From Rhyacophila brunnea (lineage: Eukaryota > Arthropoda > Insecta > Trichoptera > Rhyacophilidae), in NCBI GenBank assembly GCA_022495005.1, contig JAGYXB010000438.1, forward strand, positions 434,001 to 498,000: a stretch of DNA of 64,000 bases, in the 5' to 3' direction. Within the stretch, counting starts at the first letter, position 1, and the number at the start of each line of letters is the position of its first letter. The position numbers and the translations under genes were made by a program. Positions 26,447-37,705 of this stretch are shown piece after piece. The notes below the pieces were generated by a model, which searched no databases, was not told where the DNA came from, and saw only the letters and a list, made by a program, of their open reading frames with translations.

Positions 26447-26612
26447 CTGCAAGCGGTGAATGATCGGCTAGCGCTGCCATGCTGAAGTTATATGATCCGG
26501 GAGTGAAGAGTTTGGCTTCGCTGGGTGAGAGAAATGGCGGAGGCGGGGGTGGCAGGGGCGGTGGGGTGCGCTCGTCCGCTTCGGCTGACGACCCGCGTGA
26601 TGGGGGGCCCAA
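26447..26612 (-). CDS. br: br core exon 4: conserved linker end preceding finger exons
   Basis: 166 nt, entering in phase 0 after ttactcttatcag and leaving in phase 1 at CTTGCAG|GTAAAC. It encodes LGPPSRGSSAEADERTPPP, a proline run, then FLSPSEAKLFTPGSYNFSMAALADHSPLAG. The SPSEAK(L/M)F...FNF-type stretch is the last conserved block of Broad cores before the variable fingers (cf. the fly core's MSPAENKMF...FNF). Because it leaves one nucleotide (G) of the next codon, anything spliced to it must begin in phase 1; all four finger exons and the small exon at 23165-23215 do. Confidence 0.92.
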
Positions 26613-27234
26613 CTGATAAGAGTAACAGAAAATAAAAATAAAAATTAATCACTGATTTATCAACGGAAACTTGACTAGGTTTTTAATGTATGGCATGACA
26701 TAATGGAAATATTTTCTTTATATTATAATAAAATATTGTTAAGACTAGAATTTTTTAAACATATTATATCTACAAGGCAATTGCTATGAATAGCATGAAT
26801 TGAAACGTGAGAAACTGGTGACACCTTTAAATGCTACGAAATTATTTGATCTCTAATCATAACTAATATTTGTATGATTAAAAGTGATAGTTTCTATAAG
26901 TACAAAATAAAATATAGTCAAATGCTTTTATCTGATAATTATAACTTTCAAAGTTTATTGTGCTGCAACAGATGTCACTGTTATAAGATGCTGAAGTGTA
27001 GAGTTATATTGGCCTCACTATAGCTCAGTGTGCAACGCATATAACGTTGAATGTGCGTCTAATATTCTCTGCTAAAAGTGTCAGTGATTTCACTAGTACT
27101 GATATGTATATAACGCAGAGTTGAGAGTGACAGAAATAAAATAAAGTATGACTAGAAGAGAATATTGTATCTTGTACGGCAAACAATTAGAAATTGGATG
27201 AATGTATGGTCCTATTGATATAAAGTCAGTGTAA

Positions 27235-27474
27235 GAGGCCATCCATGGACTAAAACTGTATGCGGTTTAGAATCGTGTGCCATACTAAACTTATGATTTC
27301 TGTTCATGGAAATATATTTTCACAAAGTATATTATAAGCATCTGATTGTATCCGTTTATACCATACACTTACACTTACAAACTTAGTGAAAATATATTTT
27401 CATGAATAGAAATCATAAGTTTAGTATGGCACACGGTTCTAAACCGCATGTGGTTTTAGTCCATAGATGGCCTC
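27235..27474. mobile_element. 240-bp MITE with long inverted repeats and TAA duplication
   Basis: Arms of about 90 bp (GAGGCCATCCATGGACTAAA... and the inverse ...GGTTTTAGTCCATAGATGGCCTC) at about 90% identity fill almost the whole element. TAA lies directly outside both ends (27232-27234 and 27475-27477). A 3-bp TWA target duplication with GAG/GGG-type ends is the habit of PIF/Harbinger MITEs, so that is the likely superfamily (inference). It lies in the 0.9-kb intron between core exons 3 and 4. Confidence 0.8.
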
Positions 27475-27667
27475 TAAGTGTGGGCTAAAAGAACAAGTAA
27501 AATTATTATTAATATTGATATAGAAACTTTAATTTTAATATAATATCATTTCTTATAACGCCGACTGGGACTTTTCGTTGGGTTAAGTTCTTGATCCTCT
27601 CGTCGGTAGAAAAGAAAATAAAACAAAAAATAAATAAAAAGTTTATAATTACATTTCTGAACCTTAC

Positions 27668-28183
27668 ATGAGGTCTGTGATGCGAAGGCGGGGGCGAGTC
27701 GTCACTCCTATCCATGTCTGCCGCACCGCAGAGCAACTCCATGGGCTCGTGTTTCACGTCGTCCATTAGCCGGGGCGAGGGGCTCCCGCTCGAGTTGGAT
27801 ATCCCGTTGCCGGTGTTGCCGATGTTGTCCATGGAGTGATTCAGTCTCGAGTGGTTCATGATGCTGTGGTGGTGCTTGATGGAGAAGTCGTGCGCGATGT
27901 TGGAGGGCATGTTGGATATCTGCTCGGTGTTGTTGTTGTCGTGGCGGGGACGCTTGTGGCCGTCCGGAGAGTTGTCGGAGCTGCGCGAAATGCGGCGCGG
28001 GTGGTGGTTGGCCCTCCGGAGCAGCGGCTGCACGGACGGGGGCCCCGTCTGCGAGAGGAGAGCCTCCTCTAGCTTGTCGCAGAAGGAGGGCGCGAGGGTG
28101 GGGTGCGGCGGCGGCGGAGGGGGGGTGACGGGCGTCAGCGCCGCTGCGGCTCGCGCGGCCATGCTCTGCATTTGAGCCAGCTG
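27668..28183 (-). CDS. br: br core exon 3: disordered linker with basic patch
   Basis: Exactly 172 codons, phase 0 at both ends, from gtcgccag|CAGCTG to CCTCAT|GTAAGG (good donor). The product starts QLAQMQSMAARAAAALTP and is low-complexity: an alanine run, a proline run (TPPPPPPHP), an His/Asn-rich middle (IKHHHSIMNHSRLNHSMDN) and a serine-rich tail. HKRPRHDNN is a probable nuclear-localisation patch. DDVKHEPMELLCG matches the short acidic motif (DDVKSEPMDMVC-like) conserved in Broad cores of other insects, which supports the assignment. Its GC content is far above the flanking introns. An alternative acceptor 3 nt downstream (cag|CTGGCT) would remove one Gln and keep frame. Confidence 0.9.
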
Positions 28184-29925
28184 CTGGCGACAAGTTTGAT
28201 GATTAATACTATGATCAAGAATCAAGATTATGATATAATTTTACAAAACACGTCTGTATTTCTGCACTGACAGATAAAAACGTCTTTCCTACAAATTCTC
28301 AGCAGTTGAAATATAAGTTTATAAACCGGAGCGCTCGATAATTTTCTGAAAATAATTTAATGTATGATTTTTTTTGTTATATAATTATCTTATATTCCCA
28401 TCTAGCTACCTTAGACAGACAAATGCAATAACAGTCTTTCTGATACGCACTACAAAAAAAGATTTAGGCAGGTAACGTCTTTCAGCACCGCAGGCGAATT
28501 TTTTTTTTTTACGAAATATGCAAAAATGGCATTATTATTTTTCCTTCCTTTATCTGCCACATATAAGCAGTGCATGGCTTGTATACCCCGCTCGATTGCT
28601 AAATTAGTTCAATCAGTAATATACAATATCAACACACATCGAAGATGTCGAAAAGCGAAGCCTAGAATACCAAATCCAAATCATATGAAATGGTACAAAA
28701 CTTTGATCAATCAGAGTTTATTTTATATTAAAATTGTTTAAAAACTTTGTAACAAAACAAAATCGTATTATTGTTAGTAGAAATAGATGTGTAGATCATC
28801 TCGAGCTTGTTATTAAACTTAAAAAAATATATGTAAATTAACGTAATGATTTTCATACTAATTCATATTAACTGGGCTTGGCTCCGGTGCGTTCCGCTCC
28901 ATTTCGAGAGCTGTAAAGTCTACAGATTATCTAAGATTTCTAAGCTAAGCTCGCAAAGATACCCCAAATTCTTAATTTTCGACGTTCATACAACACATTG
29001 GTCCTTGAAAAGACAATCCTTTTTTTGAGCACGATGTAGTTCAGAAAAACGTAGTTTGATCCTTTATTTTGATAAATGTACCTATTTTAGTTTGCAGAAC
29101 CCGAGAAACCGTTGGGCATCTTAGAGAATGAATGGCATTTGAAGATTAAAATTTGAATGCTTGTGAAAATAATTCCTAGATAGAAAATCTCTATTGATAG
29201 CAAATCTAAACTTTTAGCAGAAATGCTGATTATAATTGGGGGAAATATTTTAGAAGGACGAGCTAAGCGGAAGTCCCAACCCTGGATTGTGGAAGTGAAT
29301 TATTATTTCCCGCGTAAATTTCACTATATTTCCGGTGCGATCCAAGAGAATTCTTCTAGTCTTGACTCAGTGTGGTGCAGCGAAGTCAAAAGGTTGGACA
29401 CCTATGATTTAGAATATTTAGATGATCAATCACGTAAAGTCGCAAATAATAGCAAAATGTTATCAGCAGACCGCACAGTTGCCAGCTAGGAGAATATTAA
29501 CTATATTCAACCGTGCTAAAATTGGCGAAATTGGTGTCAAATGCCGTAATACAAAAAGTACATAAATGGATCTTCTTTCTATACTCCAAACTCTTCGTAT
29601 CTACGTATGTATGGCTGAACCACCGGTTTTGTATGAATCAGATGAGGCTCCAGAAAGTGCCGACACATTGAAAAAATGAGAATTATGTAGGTACAATCAA
29701 AAATCAATCACAGAATATTAACCATCCTGGAATCTCGCTATATGTTCAATACATAACGGTGATTTATCGCACAGGCAAAATTTTCGGATGCGGGGCTCCA
29801 AACCATTTATAGCCTCGGCCTAAATCCGCCACTGTCAATAGTCCAATCTTTCCGTAACTACCGTTGTGCTAGTTTTGTATGGCTGGGTGAAAACAAGAAG
29901 AACGTGTTTTTAAAAAAAGTCCTAC
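28184..29925. other. br intron between BTB exon 2 and core exon 3
   Basis: No recognised gene. A plus-strand open frame at 29223-29489 (88 codons) has no family resemblance that I can see. CCTAAATCCGCCACTG at about 29822-29837 is a typical right end of a hAT-type element, without a left partner. Confidence 0.6.
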
Positions 29926-30108
29926 TCCTTGCGCATCTTCATGCTGGGTGAGACCGGAGACCCGCAGAACCTCCGCCGTCTTGAGGAAGCTGCTCAATGA
30001 TCGCTGGTGGACGTTGACCTCTCCGTGGTAGATGAACTCCACGAGCGCGTGGAGATCTGTAAACGCCACATCTTGGAGAACTATCACAGGGTGCTTGCAT
30101 GGTGTTGA
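29926..30108 (-). CDS. br: br core exon 2: C-terminal half of BTB domain
   Basis: This 61-codon exon (phase 0 to 0) begins at tttttcccag|TCAACA and reads [16 protein letters not shown], then the strongly conserved [11 protein letters not shown] and [15 protein letters not shown], completing the BTB fold at about residue 115 of the protein. The donor is placed at GGA|GTAGGA after LTQHEDAQG. It is a mediocre donor, but the only GT that keeps phase with the next exon. The 0.9-kb intron separating it from exon 1 carries two small terminal-inverted-repeat elements. BTB identity is certain; the last two or three residues of the exon are less so. Confidence 0.94.
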
Positions 30109-30346
30109 CTGGGAAAAACAGGGAGAAAAACCAAGATAATTTAAGTATTTATTAACAAGAACATCTTTACCATGAGAAAGCTTTTTCGTCGATGGTCACT
30201 ATTAAAAATAGAAAAAGGTAAAATACGCACAACAATGTTCTTAGAATTATTCAGTGTACTGTGACACGAAAAAGATTGGGAAGCCTTGCCGGCGTGACAA
30301 TAAAATAAAAAAAATCTCCACATTAATTCAAAGGAGCAAGGGCCCA

Positions 30347-30460
30347 CATGCTAAGCGTAGGTCAAAATGGTGCTTTTATGGTATTTTCAGAGCATAACCC
30401 TGGACATTCCTTAAACGTTGTAGATAATCTATTTACATAATTTTGAAGCCTTATTATATT
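30347..30460. repeat. Dispersed repeat, copy 1
   Basis: About 110 bp, including GACATTCCTTAAACGTTGTA and ATTTTGAAGCCTTATTA, nearly identical to 60925-61035. It starts in both places with 'acatgct(a/c)agcgta'. Family unknown. Confidence 0.65.
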
Positions 30461-30545
30461 GAACATATACCTATGTATTCTATATTTAAAATTTATTTGT
30501 CTTAATTTTAGATTTTATTATTAGAATTTAATCGAGCATATTAGT

Positions 30546-30702
30546 CTGGCCGCGCACTAGACAGCCAGGCTGCGGAAGGCTGGCTGCAGCAACCAACATG
30601 ATCTTCGTATATTTTGTATTAAAATGTATTCAACGCACAACGTACGCAAATGAACGCACTAGGTAGCATTTCACTTATTGTAGCTGCCTAGTGCGCGGCC
30701 AG
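30546..30702. mobile_element. 157-bp MITE with CTGGCCGCGCACTAG ends
   Basis: Perfect 15-bp terminal inverted repeat CTGGCCGCGCACTAG / CTAGTGCGCGGCCAG. No evident target duplication. It lies inside the intron splitting the BTB domain. Confidence 0.7.
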
Positions 30703-30757
30703 GCTTATTTTCTTTCCAATTATTTTCTTCCAGTTAAAGAAGTTTTACAGCAAAGGC

Positions 30758-30940
30758 CTTGTCCAGATGGCGCGATTTGACTCGGGCGTAGAATCCCGCA
30801 TGCATTCCAGGTACATGTGACCTCATTGAGCCGTCCACATGTATCCGCCGCGTGTCACTTCTCGCGCGCGGTCGATGTGCATTTGACCTCAATGAGCTGT
30901 TCACATGCACTCGCGGAGAGTGACGCGTCATCTGGACAAG
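30758..30940. mobile_element. 183-bp GC-rich MITE with CTTGTCCAGATG ends, copy 1
   Basis: Terminal inverted repeat CTTGTCCAGATG / CATCTGGACAAG, with an interior containing tandemly related phrases (CATGTGACCTCATTGAG and CATTTGACCTCAATGAG) and CGCGCGCGG. The hexamer CAAAGG lies just outside both ends (30751-30756 and 30943-30948), a probable target duplication. A second copy is at 63260-63418. Confidence 0.75.
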
Positions 30941-31011
30941 CTCAAAGGGGATTATTTCGAGGAGATGTAATATTTGATAGATATCTGTGAAATAGATAGT
31001 TAGAAAAGTAC

Positions 31012-31216
31012 CTTGAGTAATTCTCTAAAGTAGGGGCTGCATGCGGACAAGACGACTCGGTGCGCTTTGAGGCTTTTGCCGTCGCAGGCGAGCGTGACAT
31101 CGACGAAATCTTCGTCGTCGCGCAGATTCTCGAACGCCGACGTAATGCTGCTCTGGTAGTTGTTCCAACGCAGGCAGAAGTGCTGTGTGTCTACCATCGT
31201 TGCACGCAATGATTCA
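31012..31216 (-). CDS. br: br core exon 1: start codon and N-terminal half of BTB domain
   Basis: The exon opens after the acceptor ttgtttgcag, has 19 nt of 5' leader, and starts at the ATG at 31197. It encodes 62 residues beginning [15 protein letters not shown], the hallmark opening of insect BTB factors of the Broad/Tramtrack group, and continues through [27 protein letters not shown]. This is the first half of the dimerising BTB fold. It ends at AAG|GTACTT (phase 0), just after FRELLK. The ATG is chosen because the MVDTQHF start is invariant in the family; the open frame extends upstream only through the 5' leader and then intron. BTB domains mediate dimerisation and co-repressor contact in the nucleus. 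Confidence 0.95.
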
Positions 31217-31815
31217 CTGCAAACAATATAAGAAAACAAAGTTAGAAACGTATACATTTAAAAAAAATGATGATTCTATCAGTCTAATTGAGTCCCCTGG
31301 CTAGAGTCATACCATAGAGGTAATAAATAACTCACATTTTGCAAATTTGTAATTTTTGAGATAAATATACCAAGTGATTCTTAAGGCATTCATCTATATA
31401 AAGAAAAATAGTTGGCTATCAAAAATCACATTAAACCATGTGGAAATCGTTGACAAAGTTGACTGTTGGTGTCATAGCTCACACTTTTCAATGAATAATG
31501 TCAGTTTTGTCATCAATGCCTTTCTAACCAATCAGGAAGCTCCATTTCTCATAGTGTGCTGTGTGTCTGCAGTCTTAGGAGTAGGTACCTATTATATTTA
31601 TTTAAAAAAATGTATATGGACTCACTCAGTCATTAATGTTCAAGGGAGTCCAATACTTTTCTTCTAATTACAGAAAAACAGTGTTCTGGTGGTTTTTTGC
31701 GGTTATCTCAAAACTCGAATTTTGGAATATGTGAGTTATGGCTCTAGGCAACTAATTACACATTGGCGTTTTTTAGAAAACGTCAAAAAACTCCTAAAAG
31801 GTTGAAAAGCTTTCT

Positions 31816-32007
31816 TTAACAATCATCATTTTTATGGCACAATCCTTGGCCTCCTTCAAAAACTTCGTCCATCCTAGACAATCCAGCGATGACACTCTCC
31901 CGTTGCTTTGACTGAGCATTCGAAAATCTCTTGTGGCGCAGTTCAGCCATCTCCCGACCATCGGCGGTTGCGTACATAGCCCGCCTTGCTGGTATCTCCT
32001 CCGGCAT
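31816..32007 (-). pseudogene. Unrecognised 63-codon open frame, possibly a coding remnant
   Basis: Starts MPEEIPARRAMYATADG and continues with ELRHKRFSNAQSKQRES. Near its end the -1 frame stays open and reads KEAKDCAIKMMIVKESF, so an old frameshift is possible. Composition is more coding-like than the surroundings. I cannot assign a family; a transposon remnant or a decayed retrocopy are options. No splice sites tie it to br. Confidence 0.3.
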
Positions 32008-32967
32008 TATATGTCTGCATTTTAATATGCCATGTGATCTCGTAATATCAACATGTTGTCAATACGCACACAAAAATATAGGAAGTCGAGGTTAATGGTA
32101 AAATATTATTTAGTACAATTTTATAAAGGTCTGGGAATTCTGTTTTCAATTTGAATCAGAAGACAAAAACACTTTTTAAAAATCTTTATTAACAACCTGA
32201 TTAAATCGAGATCTTATTTCCAATTTAAGTTACGTCATTGGCCGAGGACCAGCATTTGAGAAGCACTGGCTTAGGGTGCAGTCAGCGTAGAATGCGAGGA
32301 GAAACTAGTGAAAAGGAAGATGCTTAGTCATGATAATATAATTAGGCATATTTTTTTGAAATAAAATGTGGTTGCTATACTCAACAGGTATTCAATAAAA
32401 ATAATTGGATAGGTACCATCAATATGTAAACAGTTGAATGAATAATACAAATAAGTACCAAAGTATCTATGTACATATTATAATACATAATTAATTATAT
32501 ATTTGTTTACCGTAATAGCTCATTTGTGAGAATCTAAATCTAGTTTCTTTGCATAAAAGTGTATTTAAAAAAATAGTAAGTACCTAAGTACCCACCTAAG
32601 TTCTTTACGAATTCCTTAGCATACATACTAGGAAACATGTAACTACTTAGGTATATTTTAGCCTTTAACTTATACATGAGATGTTTTCAAATTATATGTT
32701 CAATAATACATAAAATGTTACATTCTCAAATCTTGTGAATAATTAGTTGAATAAAAGAAATAGTTTATTAAATTATTAGCAAGTGCAAGTGCAAGTACGT
32801 TATACCTAAAAATTTGGAGTGATCCCGACGTCGGTTAATGATTAAGGCGTTTAATTGATATCTACCTTGATTTAATACACAAAAACCGATAAAAAACATT
32901 ATTAACTCAATTAGATAAGCATTATTTCATGTAAGAACTACTGGTTAAATTCGTCGTAATTAAGTAG

Positions 32968-33075
32968 GATGCCCGTATTTTAATTGGAAAAGCATCTTGG
33001 TGTGAATCCAGTGGTTACAGGTTCAAGTCCCGTAGGGTGTCGTATTTTTTTCAAAAAAGATATATTATTTTCAAT
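32968..33075 (+). repeat. tRNA-like SINE-like piece, copy 1
   Basis: Contains a box B match (AGGTTCAAGTCC) in GTGGTTACAGGTTCAAGTCC and continues GTGTCGTATTTTTTTC. It aligns with the minus-strand piece at 46060-46206 through both the tRNA-like part and the body start (TCGTATTATTTTC), which shows a shared SINE-like family rather than a tRNA gene. Confidence 0.45.
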
Positions 33076-33476
33076 AGTTATATATGTAGAGTATACGTTT
33101 TATAACTTTGCACTTTTTGTGCACTTTTTACTAATTCATTGATATGCCTCTTTACCTGATTACCACGCATAAAATTAGATCAAATGATATTCACTTGTAT
33201 TCGTTGTATTAATATATCTAGTAAGTAATAAATAAATAAATATTATGTGTAAAAAAATATTTTTAGAGTATATTTCATCATTTTCATCCTAGAGGCGGAG
33301 TGCAAAGTTATGAAGCATAAACATATGTATCATAATAATTTGTATTAAAGTTTGTCACGTAAACGAAAGTCGCATTTAATATTGATAATATTTGAGGACA
33401 TTTATTTAGCGGGCTTTGAATTTCTTCAGACCGTCATTAAACTGACTTCAAAGTCTTGATCTATGGCAACCATGAC

Positions 33477-34241
33477 CAGTGACGTTCCTAGACAAAATGC
33501 CGCCCCTAGGCAGCGCTAAAATGCCACCCCATTTTTATACAATATTTTTTATCATCCTTCCATGACTCCAATATCTAAGAAAAGTGTTGTATGGATACAA
33601 TACTAACAAAATATATAGGTCTAATTTAAATGCCATCTCAACTTCAAAAGACAATATTGCGAGTCCACGGTTTTCAGATACAATTCAATATACACCTGAC
33701 AACTTTCAAAACTCTCGAGTGACTGGCAAAAATATTTGGATAAATTAATTAGGTAGGTACTCTCCAACAAGAAGATTTAGACAAAAGGCGCTGTTGTCGA
33801 CTAAATGGGTGGAGCTTGTTAGTTTATAATGGAATTGCGGTTAAAAATGGGAGGAGCTTGTAGTTCGCAGTTTTAAGACGTAACCAAGAAGATGTTGTTC
33901 GAGTATAAGTACGAGTATGTTCCTACCTATAATTCAACTATAATTCTCAAATCTGCACGTGTCATTGCTCGTCATCAAGGATCAGACGTCCAAAGACAAC
34001 GGAGGTAAACTAGACATCGCAAACCCGACAAAAAATACACTCCGGTTAAACATTCCATGTCAATTAATACATTTTGTTTCCAACCAGTGAGCTGTATTTT
34101 TAATGGAGAGATATTTCCGTAATTGCTAAGTTAGGTACCTATTTCTATATATACCTAATGATTCTTCTCGATTTGCCGCCCTTCGAGTAACTGCCGCCCC
34201 CAAGCGACGCTCAATCTGCCTACCCCCACGGAACGTCACTG
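33477..34241 (+). mobile_element. hAT-type non-autonomous element, CAGTGACGTTCC family, copy 1
   Basis: 765 bp with terminal inverted repeat CAGTGACGTTCC / GGAACGTCACTG and a perfect 8-bp target duplication ACCATGAC on both sides (33469-33476 and 34242-34249). The interior is non-coding. Landmarks are GCCGCCCCTAGGCAGCGC near the left and GCCGCCCCCAAGCGACGCTC near the right. 8-bp duplications and CAGTG ends are diagnostic of the hAT superfamily. Confidence 0.93.
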
Positions 34242-34794
34242 ACCATGACATAAATACATTGATGGCAACTGGCTTTCGCATGTATGTCTTATTAATCTGT
34301 TATGTGTTCCCTACTGTTAAAAATAGGTGGGTAGGTTAGGTACGAACTATTGCATCATAGAATGTTTACACAGAAGAATATTTTATCGCTCGTGCCAGAC
34401 GGTATTAATGATCTTTTTTTTTATTCTAGCAACATCGTCAAATTATAAACATTTTTTTGTAATCGATCGACCTATAAAATCACGAGAATGCAAAGCGAAA
34501 CTTTTCAGTGGAGACAAAAAATGATTTAAAAACTATTAAGAAATTAAGAATTTTAAATAACAAGGGGTGCATTTGTCCCAATTTGATTGATGCCCATAAG
34601 CGATAGATACATCAACGAGATAACTTACCTACGTCTAGTTCGCTGTTATTTCTTTTCCACGCATTTAATATGACAATATAATAAATTATTACTTAAGTAC
34701 ATTTATTTATACTTGCAAAATGAAAGAAGCACATGGGTTGGTATGGATAGTTTCATAAAATTAGCTTAGTCGATTATAATCCATCTGAAACATT

Positions 34795-35308
34795 TTATTA
34801 CCACGTTTTTCTTAGCTCGTATTCTTGTTTGTCCGGTGGTTGTTTATCCAGTATAAATTTTGCAATCGATTTTTAACTAACTTTCCGACTAGCTAGACAT
34901 TTGAAATTTTTAGAATATATCAGAACACGATGCCAATGCATTGTTTTAATACTTTTAGCCATCTTTAAGTAGAATTGAATTCATTTTCAGTTAATTCTGT
35001 TTTGTATGAAAAGTTATTTCGGAAGAAATCCGTAATCCAATCCACTATTATTGGTTGCTAAGGGGGTGGTCCTAGCAATTAAATTATTGATATATACGTG
35101 CGTTACTATGGAAATCAATCAATCAAATGACATTTCAGTATTCTATATTATTTGTTTGTTTGTTGCAAAATAGCAAAAAAATGATTTGTTGACAATTGCC
35201 TTATCTGTCCTAAATTATTAATACATAGAATTGTCAAGTTTATATGATTCAACAGACAATTTAAAAACGTGGTAGGTATATAAAAAGTTCTTTTTTATCT
35301 TGTAATTA
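34795..35308 (+). repeat. ~0.5-kb repeat family (CCACGTTTTTC), copy 1
   Basis: Shares its whole length with 37706-38205 (inverted) and 51870-52290. Landmarks include GATGCCAATGCATTG, CTTTTAGCCATCTTTAAG and ATGAAAAGTTATTTCG. CCACGTTTTT and AAAAACGTGG, each next to TA, occur near the ends, but homology runs some 30 bp further (AAAAAGTTCTTTTT), so the true termini are unclear. No protein coding seen. Confidence 0.75.
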
Positions 35309-36585
35309 TTTTAAATATTAAGGAAGTATAATTAACACCCACAATGGCAGCGTAGCTTGAGGTGAAACCAATGTTAATACATAAATATGTAGATACTTAT
35401 TGCATATTTTTGTAAATCTAGCATTATTTTTTGCCAACTAGCTATTTGGCATATTTTAGTGAATGATGTATATTGATGGATTCATGAAAATGCTTATAAC
35501 TACTGTCGACAATAAGACATCGGCGACAACAGAAAATCGATGTAGTCGCATATAAGACTTCTTAATGACGTACCTGCCATGGCGGCAACGCGTGCTAAAG
35601 GCGTGTTTAAATAATGTATAGTACCGTATATACTTAGACTCTTTTTCTTCTTCACAATTAACCAAAATTTTACTATTTATAATTCTAACATCACTCCTGA
35701 TTGTTTTAGACATATTTTCATTATAAAAAGCATCAAATTACGTAAATTGATAGATCCGTACATCACGGGAGAATAAAATGAAATGATACATTTGGGAGCG
35801 TTCCCCATTTGTGAGTTCTCATTGTGATTAGCTGCACTGAAGGGGATTGTTAGTTCACAGTTTTAACACGTGGACAAGAAGTTCTTGTTGGACAATAATC
35901 GGTAAATTAGTAACTTGTTTCAGAATGTAGTTGGTACGCTACTTTATAATTATTAAACTATATACATACTGTAAATAAAACATTAATATTCTTTCCGCAC
36001 ATACCAAAATGCATTCTATTTGAATTAATAGGCTGCCTTTACTGTGTTTGTTTAATATTTTTCTGCGCCGCGTTTTTAAGCGGTTTCAATAGTAATTATT
36101 TATCGAATCCAACATGGCCGACATCTCAAAAAATAGTCTCGCTGTGTCAATGATACCGTTTTCAGGACATACCAACTCACCTAAGGCTGAACAAACATGC
36201 GAAATAATTTTAACTATTTGCTTAAATATCTGGGAATAGAATGTACCGTACATATAAACAAATTGTTAAACAATAATTGTTAATTTCTCATACAGTTGGC
36301 CGCATTAAAAAAAACATGATTTCTTTTACCATGTTGACAATTTTCTGTCTACCGACGCGTCTATCCATATACTAGAAGATTTTAATTAAACGAAATTGTG
36401 GTAATCAATAAAACATCATTAGTAAAATGAATATTATACAAATTTTTAGTAGGAACCTTCATTTTAAAAATAGTGTCAAGTTTAGGTTGTTTATGGTTCA
36501 AGTTTCCACATCGAGAAGAAATATGAAGAATATTATAGACATTGGTTCATTTTGATATGACAATGAATACATCAAGCATGTCATT

Positions 36586-36938
36586 CATGGCCCCCAAATC
36601 TTGAAGCAGCCCCCCAGGCTAGGATCTTTGGCAGGCCCCCCTACCCATCGCTAGAGTTAAAGACAGTGAGGCGCTCTACAGAATAGTTTTCTAAATGTTG
36701 TTTCAGGTAAAATTAAGGGTATTCGATGTATTTTTTTGTATTGTTGAATAAATCCACTTGAATTATTGAGTTGTCGAATATCGACACACAATAATCAAAA
36801 ATTCCATCACACAACTAGATATTTCAAAATGTTAAGACTTTTTTGTGATGTATGTTTATCTCACTTATCGGGTCGACCCGCCATGCCGGGCCCCCAATAG
36901 CCCAACAGCCCTGTCAGACCCCCCTTGTGGGGGCCATG
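36586..36938. mobile_element. CATGGCCCCCA family MITE, copy 1
   Basis: Terminal inverted repeat CATGGCCCCCA / TGGGGGCCATG. The left flank ATGTCATT is repeated at 36946-36953, 7 nt beyond the right CATG, giving an 8-bp target duplication with a small end extension. Internal landmarks: CTACCCATCGCTA, ATCGACACACAATAATC, TTTATCTCACTTAT. Non-coding. Confidence 0.82.
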
Positions 36939-37705
36939 AATCATGATGTCATTGGTCCGTTTGTAATACAATCTGCGATGAATACTGGGCAGACGTTAAA
37001 AAAGTTTTTAGAAAAGAAAGCTAAAAAGTAAAAGCTCTCTTGTTTTTGGACGTCTTTTTTTTGGAGAGAAATCCGCTCGGATGGACAGCAAGAAAAACAA
37101 ACATAAAATCTCGACTGATTCTGTGTATTTTTAGTTTTATTGAGGGATACACATAAAAAAGGTTAGGAAGCACTGGTTTACCCGATAGATAAAATAGCGA
37201 CATGCGTAGAATATACCGCAGAACTATGCGAAATTGACCTAGTTTTAATTTATAGTGGTATTTTACTTTTTTAAGAAACTATCACTAGTATAGTAGTTTC
37301 AATAAAAGAAACTAGATAAGGCTATTTATAAATCCTGGTCTAGATAAAAAATAATGTTTACAATACACAAAAAAGTCTCGAAGAAAATTTGCAAAACCTT
37401 GAAATATAGATAGATAGCTAGGCGATCTAGTGATATTATTATAATTTAATTTATTTTTATAGGTATGCTATTATTAGTTCTAACTTGTTGTATTTAGGTA
37501 GGTATATGAAAAGTTAGAAATGTTTCGCATGCATCAAATTGTAATTTCATTATATTGGTATCGTAGAAAAGGTATAGAAGTAATGAAGGGTTTGAACAAA
37601 ATATGGATAAGTATTGCCATGCAACGGCAGCTACTCCATTGGAGTACGTGAACCCATAACCAAAAATCGGTGGACAAAGATCACAGAGGGCTAACTACAA
37701 AATAA

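Larger units (their letters stand above)
4746..31216 (-). other. br: Broad-Complex gene (br), partial: all coding exons, 5' non-coding exons not found
   Basis: Broad-Complex is the ecdysone- and juvenile-hormone-responsive nuclear BTB/zinc-finger factor of insect metamorphosis (known for the family). Here a common core of BTB plus linker exons is followed by four alternative C-terminal exons, each with two C2H2 fingers. Core exons read 31197-31012, 30108-29926, 28183-27668, 26612-26447 and a predicted 23215-23165; finger exons 20257-19980, 17696-17410, 7425-7214, 5098-4746. Every junction has GT/AG ends and compatible phase, and the spliced lengths are exact multiples of three for all four isoforms (459, 462, 437, 484 aa with the microexon). 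The promoter is not visible: the first coding exon has an acceptor at 31217-31218, so at least one non-coding exon lies upstream. Junctions are read by eye, without transcript support. Confidence 0.95.
31217..33476. other. Region upstream of br coding start; intron or 5' region
   Basis: Must contain or lead to br's non-coding 5' exon, but I cannot place it. A 63-codon minus-strand open frame at 31816-32007 is relatively GC-rich and unrecognised. The rest is AT-rich. Confidence 0.55.

Noticed and set aside
29223..29489. 88-codon plus-strand open frame in a br intron
   Set aside because: No recognisable family, no promoter or splice context; cannot be supported as a gene.
32829..33043. Intron-containing tRNA-Leu formed by GGTTAATGATTAAGGCG and a distant T-arm
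   Set aside because: The parts are about 200 bp apart, acceptor halves do not pair, and the T-arm belongs to a SINE-like piece.
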